The position numbers and the translations under genes were made by a program. Below, in pieces: positions 7,080 through 8,131 of a DNA stretch of 8,131 nt (positions within the stretch are counted from its first letter, which is position 1; every line of letters starts with the position of its first letter). The notes beneath the pieces were generated by a model, which saw only the letters and a list, made by a program, of their open reading frames with translations, was not told the DNA's origin and ran no database searches. Source of the DNA: Desulfuromonadales bacterium (GTDB lineage: Bacteria > Desulfobacterota > Desulfuromonadia > Desulfuromonadales > UBA2294); assembly GCA_030591795.1 (NCBI GenBank), contig JAUVAJ010000060.1:1-8131 (forward strand), written 5' to 3'.

Positions 7080-7583
7080 ATGATTGAACATACCGCCTAT
7101 CTCGGTCTGGGGGGCAATCTTGGTGATCGTCTGTCGACGCTGCGTCATGCTCGTCAGAAACTTGATGAGACCGCAGCCGTTCAGGTTAATAATGCCTCTT
7201 TTCTCTATCTAACAGCACCGATCGGAGGTCCGGCTGATCAGCCGGACTACATTAACGGTGTGCTTGAAATAACAACCACTCTCGAACCAGGGGAATTGTT
7301 GCATCTCTGCCAGTCGATTGAAGCCGACTTCGATCGGCAACGTTTCGTCCCCTGGGGCGCTCGAACCCTCGATATAGACATACTCCTCTACGCCGACCGG
7401 ATGATTGACACAATAAATTTAAAAGTACCGCACCCGCGACTGCCGGAGCGGGGCTTTGTTCTGCAGCCGTTGTGTGACCTGGCTCCGTATTTTATCCATC
7501 CCCAACACAAGCAGACCTTTGCCTCCCTTTTGATAAAAATTTCACCCCTGCAAGGGGTGCATCGGCTGAATGAAGTGTGGTAG
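7080..7583 (+). CDS. folK: 6-hydroxymethyl-7,8-dihydropterin pyrophosphokinase (HPPK)
   Basis: HPPK transfers pyrophosphate from ATP to 6-hydroxymethyl-7,8-dihydropterin in folate synthesis, in the cytosol. The 167-residue product has the family landmarks in order: LGLGGNLGDR (8-17), PIGGPADQPDYINGVLEI (48-65), PWGARTLDIDILLY (91-104) with the Mg2+-binding Asp98 and Asp100, and VPHPRLPERGFVLQPL (116-131). Length is normal. In the catalytic loop the usual GR is DR (85-86), and the basic residue before Trp92 is Pro91, so this loop departs from the E. coli enzyme. The reading frame is open back to an ATG at 6984, but those 32 extra residues match nothing in the family, and a promoter candidate lies inside them. 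ATG 7080 is therefore preferred, although only GAG in TGTGAGAA precedes it as a weak ribosome-binding site. The next gene begins nine bases after the stop, so they are probably co-transcribed. Confidence 0.94.
   Translation: MIEHTAYLGLGGNLGDRLSTLRHARQKLDETAAVQVNNASFLYLTAPIGGPADQPDYINGVLEITTTLEPGELLHLCQSIEADFDRQRFVPWGARTLDIDILLYADRMIDTINLKVPHPRLPERGFVLQPLCDLAPYFIHPQHKQTFASLLIKISPLQGVHRLNEVW
7543..7559. repeat. GC-rich perfect hairpin in the 3' end of folK
   Basis: CACCCCT and AGGGGTG form a 7-bp stem with a three-base loop, inside the last folK codons and 34 bp before the next start codon. In the plus direction no U-tract follows, so it is not a plus-strand terminator. On the minus strand it is followed by AAATTTTTATC and looks like an antisense terminator. 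It could also be an mRNA structure between folK and the next gene. Confidence 0.35.
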
Positions 7584-7592
7584 GGTGCGCGA

Positions 7593-7847
7593 ATGATCAA
7601 AATCCTTATTTATGCCCTGATTTTTTACGTTGGCTACACCCTGATTTCTGCTATTAAGCGCTCTCTGTCAGCACCGAAGAATCAAACGCCGGCGGAGAAG
7701 AGTCGTGAGGGGGAAACCATGGAGCGTGACCCGCAATGCGGAACCTATGTGCCGCGTGGTGATGCGATCCGCAAATCGATCCGGGGCACCACCCATTATT
7801 TCTGTTCAAACAAGTGCCGGGATGCCTATCTGGCCGAAAATAAATAA
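7593..7847 (+). CDS. Small membrane-anchored YHS/TRASH-like cysteine protein (PP0621-like)
   Basis: An 84-residue protein of unknown function. Residues 4-20 form one hydrophobic segment (IKILIYALIFYVGYTLI), then a short polar linker (about 21-42). A compact C-terminal module, DPQCGTYVPRGDAI...GTTHYFCSNKCRDAYL, carries Cys49, Cys71 and Cys75. This pattern, one Cys in a DPxCG motif plus FCSxxC near the end, resembles YHS/TRASH metal-binding modules and small proteins annotated as PP0621-like. It probably binds a metal ion, but no ligand or pathway can be named. The ATG at 7593 has AGGG seven bases upstream and follows the folK stop by nine bases. A second in-frame ATG (7719, Met43) has a better Shine-Dalgarno and would yield only the Cys module. 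The transaldolase gene follows after 36 bp, so all three probably share one transcript. Confidence 0.82.
   Translation: MIKILIYALIFYVGYTLISAIKRSLSAPKNQTPAEKSREGETMERDPQCGTYVPRGDAIRKSIRGTTHYFCSNKCRDAYLAENK
7707..7713 (+). promoter_or_regulatory. Internal Shine-Dalgarno within the YHS-like gene
   Basis: GAGGGGG is five bases before an in-frame ATG (7719). It is stronger than the site before the annotated start. Initiation here would give a 42-residue soluble protein without the membrane segment, holding all three cysteines. Confidence 0.35.
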
Positions 7848-7883
7848 TCGAATATTTACCGAATCAATGGAAGGAACAGCAAA

Positions 7884-8131
7884 ATGAAGTTTTTCATCGA
7901 TACCGCAGAGGTTACAGAAATCAAGGCAGCCAGCGAACTCGGATTGGTTGATGGCGTCACCACCAACCCGTCGTTGATCGCCAAAAGCGGCCGTGATTTT
8001 CGTGAAGTAATCACCGAAATAGCCGAACTGGTTGACGGCCCGATCTCGGCTGAAGTCATCTCGCTCGACGCCCCAGGGATGGTCAAGGAAGCCCGCGAGC
8101 TGGTGCAGATCAACCCGGAGCGGATTGTTAT
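7884..8131 (+). CDS. tal: Transaldolase, compact fsa/talC type, 5' part only
   Basis: 82 residues are visible; the family is usually about 215. The start [10 protein letters not shown], then [18 protein letters not shown] (19-36) and [11 protein letters not shown] (52-62) match the small transaldolases (TalC/MipB/Fsa group), TIM-barrel enzymes that move a dihydroxyacetone unit between sugar phosphates in the non-oxidative pentose phosphate pathway. Asp6 is the conserved catalytic acid. The Schiff-base Lys, usually in a KIPMT-like motif, falls just past the window end. Glu57 (SAEV) is where true transaldolases have Glu and E. coli fructose-6-phosphate aldolase has Gln, so transaldolase is favoured although many annotations say fsa. 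AAGGA, eight bases before the ATG, is a good ribosome-binding site. It is the third gene of the folK transcript, 36 bp after the YHS-like gene. Confidence 0.93.
   Translation, partial: MKFFIDTAEVTEIKAASELGLVDGVTTNPSLIAKSGRDFREVITEIAELVDGPISAEVISLDAPGMVKEARELVQINPERIV

Noticed and set aside
7884..8131. Fructose-6-phosphate aldolase rather than transaldolase
   Set aside because: Glu57 is found where the aldolase has Gln; not final, because the rest of the active site is outside the window.
1..8131. CRISPR, insertion sequence, tRNA, rRNA or prophage genes
   Set aside because: No regularly spaced repeats, transposase motifs, cloverleaf sequences or phage genes were seen on either strand.

Overview
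The window is ordinary-looking bacterial chromosome, gene-dense and moderately GC-rich. It shows no mobile element, tRNA, rRNA or CRISPR array. The gene set fits a Gram-negative bacterium, perhaps of the Desulfuromonadales/Geobacter type (former Deltaproteobacteria): a MoxR-DUF58-TgpA cluster, and a folK, small YHS-like protein, compact transaldolase string. The taxonomic guess rests on gene order and protein style recalled from memory, not on a marker gene, and is tentative.

Layout. (1) 1-3205, minus strand: a tightly overlapping operon read right to left, MoxR-type AAA+ ATPase, then a DUF58 membrane protein, then a TgpA-type membrane transglutaminase-like protein cut off by the left window edge. 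(2) 3206-3335: a 130-bp divergent intergenic region with clustered inverted repeats. (3) 3336-4184, plus: a SAM-dependent methyltransferase with an N-terminal cysteine cluster and a TTG start. (4) 4181-6916, minus: a full-length P-type (type II) cation ATPase, convergent with the methyltransferase; the two stop codons overlap in one TTAA. (5) 6917-7079: a second divergent intergenic region with a good promoter candidate for the rightward genes. (6) 7080-8131, plus: folK (folate biosynthesis), a small membrane-anchored YHS/TRASH-like protein, and the start of a compact transaldolase, cut off by the right edge.

How the parts work together. MoxR, DUF58 and TgpA are a recurrent partnership: a cytosolic AAA+ ATPase, a membrane protein with a cytosolic DUF58 domain, and a polytopic protein carrying an extracytoplasmic transglutaminase fold. 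Their joint role is not settled. The ATPase is an ion pump whose substrate cannot be fixed from sequence, because two positions that bind Ca2+ in SERCA are changed. folK, the YHS-like gene and the transaldolase gene probably share a transcript, although their biochemical roles are not obviously linked.

Most worth checking: the DUF58 gene has no ATG, GTG or TTG that would include its first membrane segment, but an ATC codon with a good Shine-Dalgarno does; the YHS-like gene has a strong internal ribosome-binding site that would release a soluble 42-residue form; the ATPase ion site is altered; and AACCGGTT/AACCGGTC pairs sit on both sides of the methyltransferase gene.
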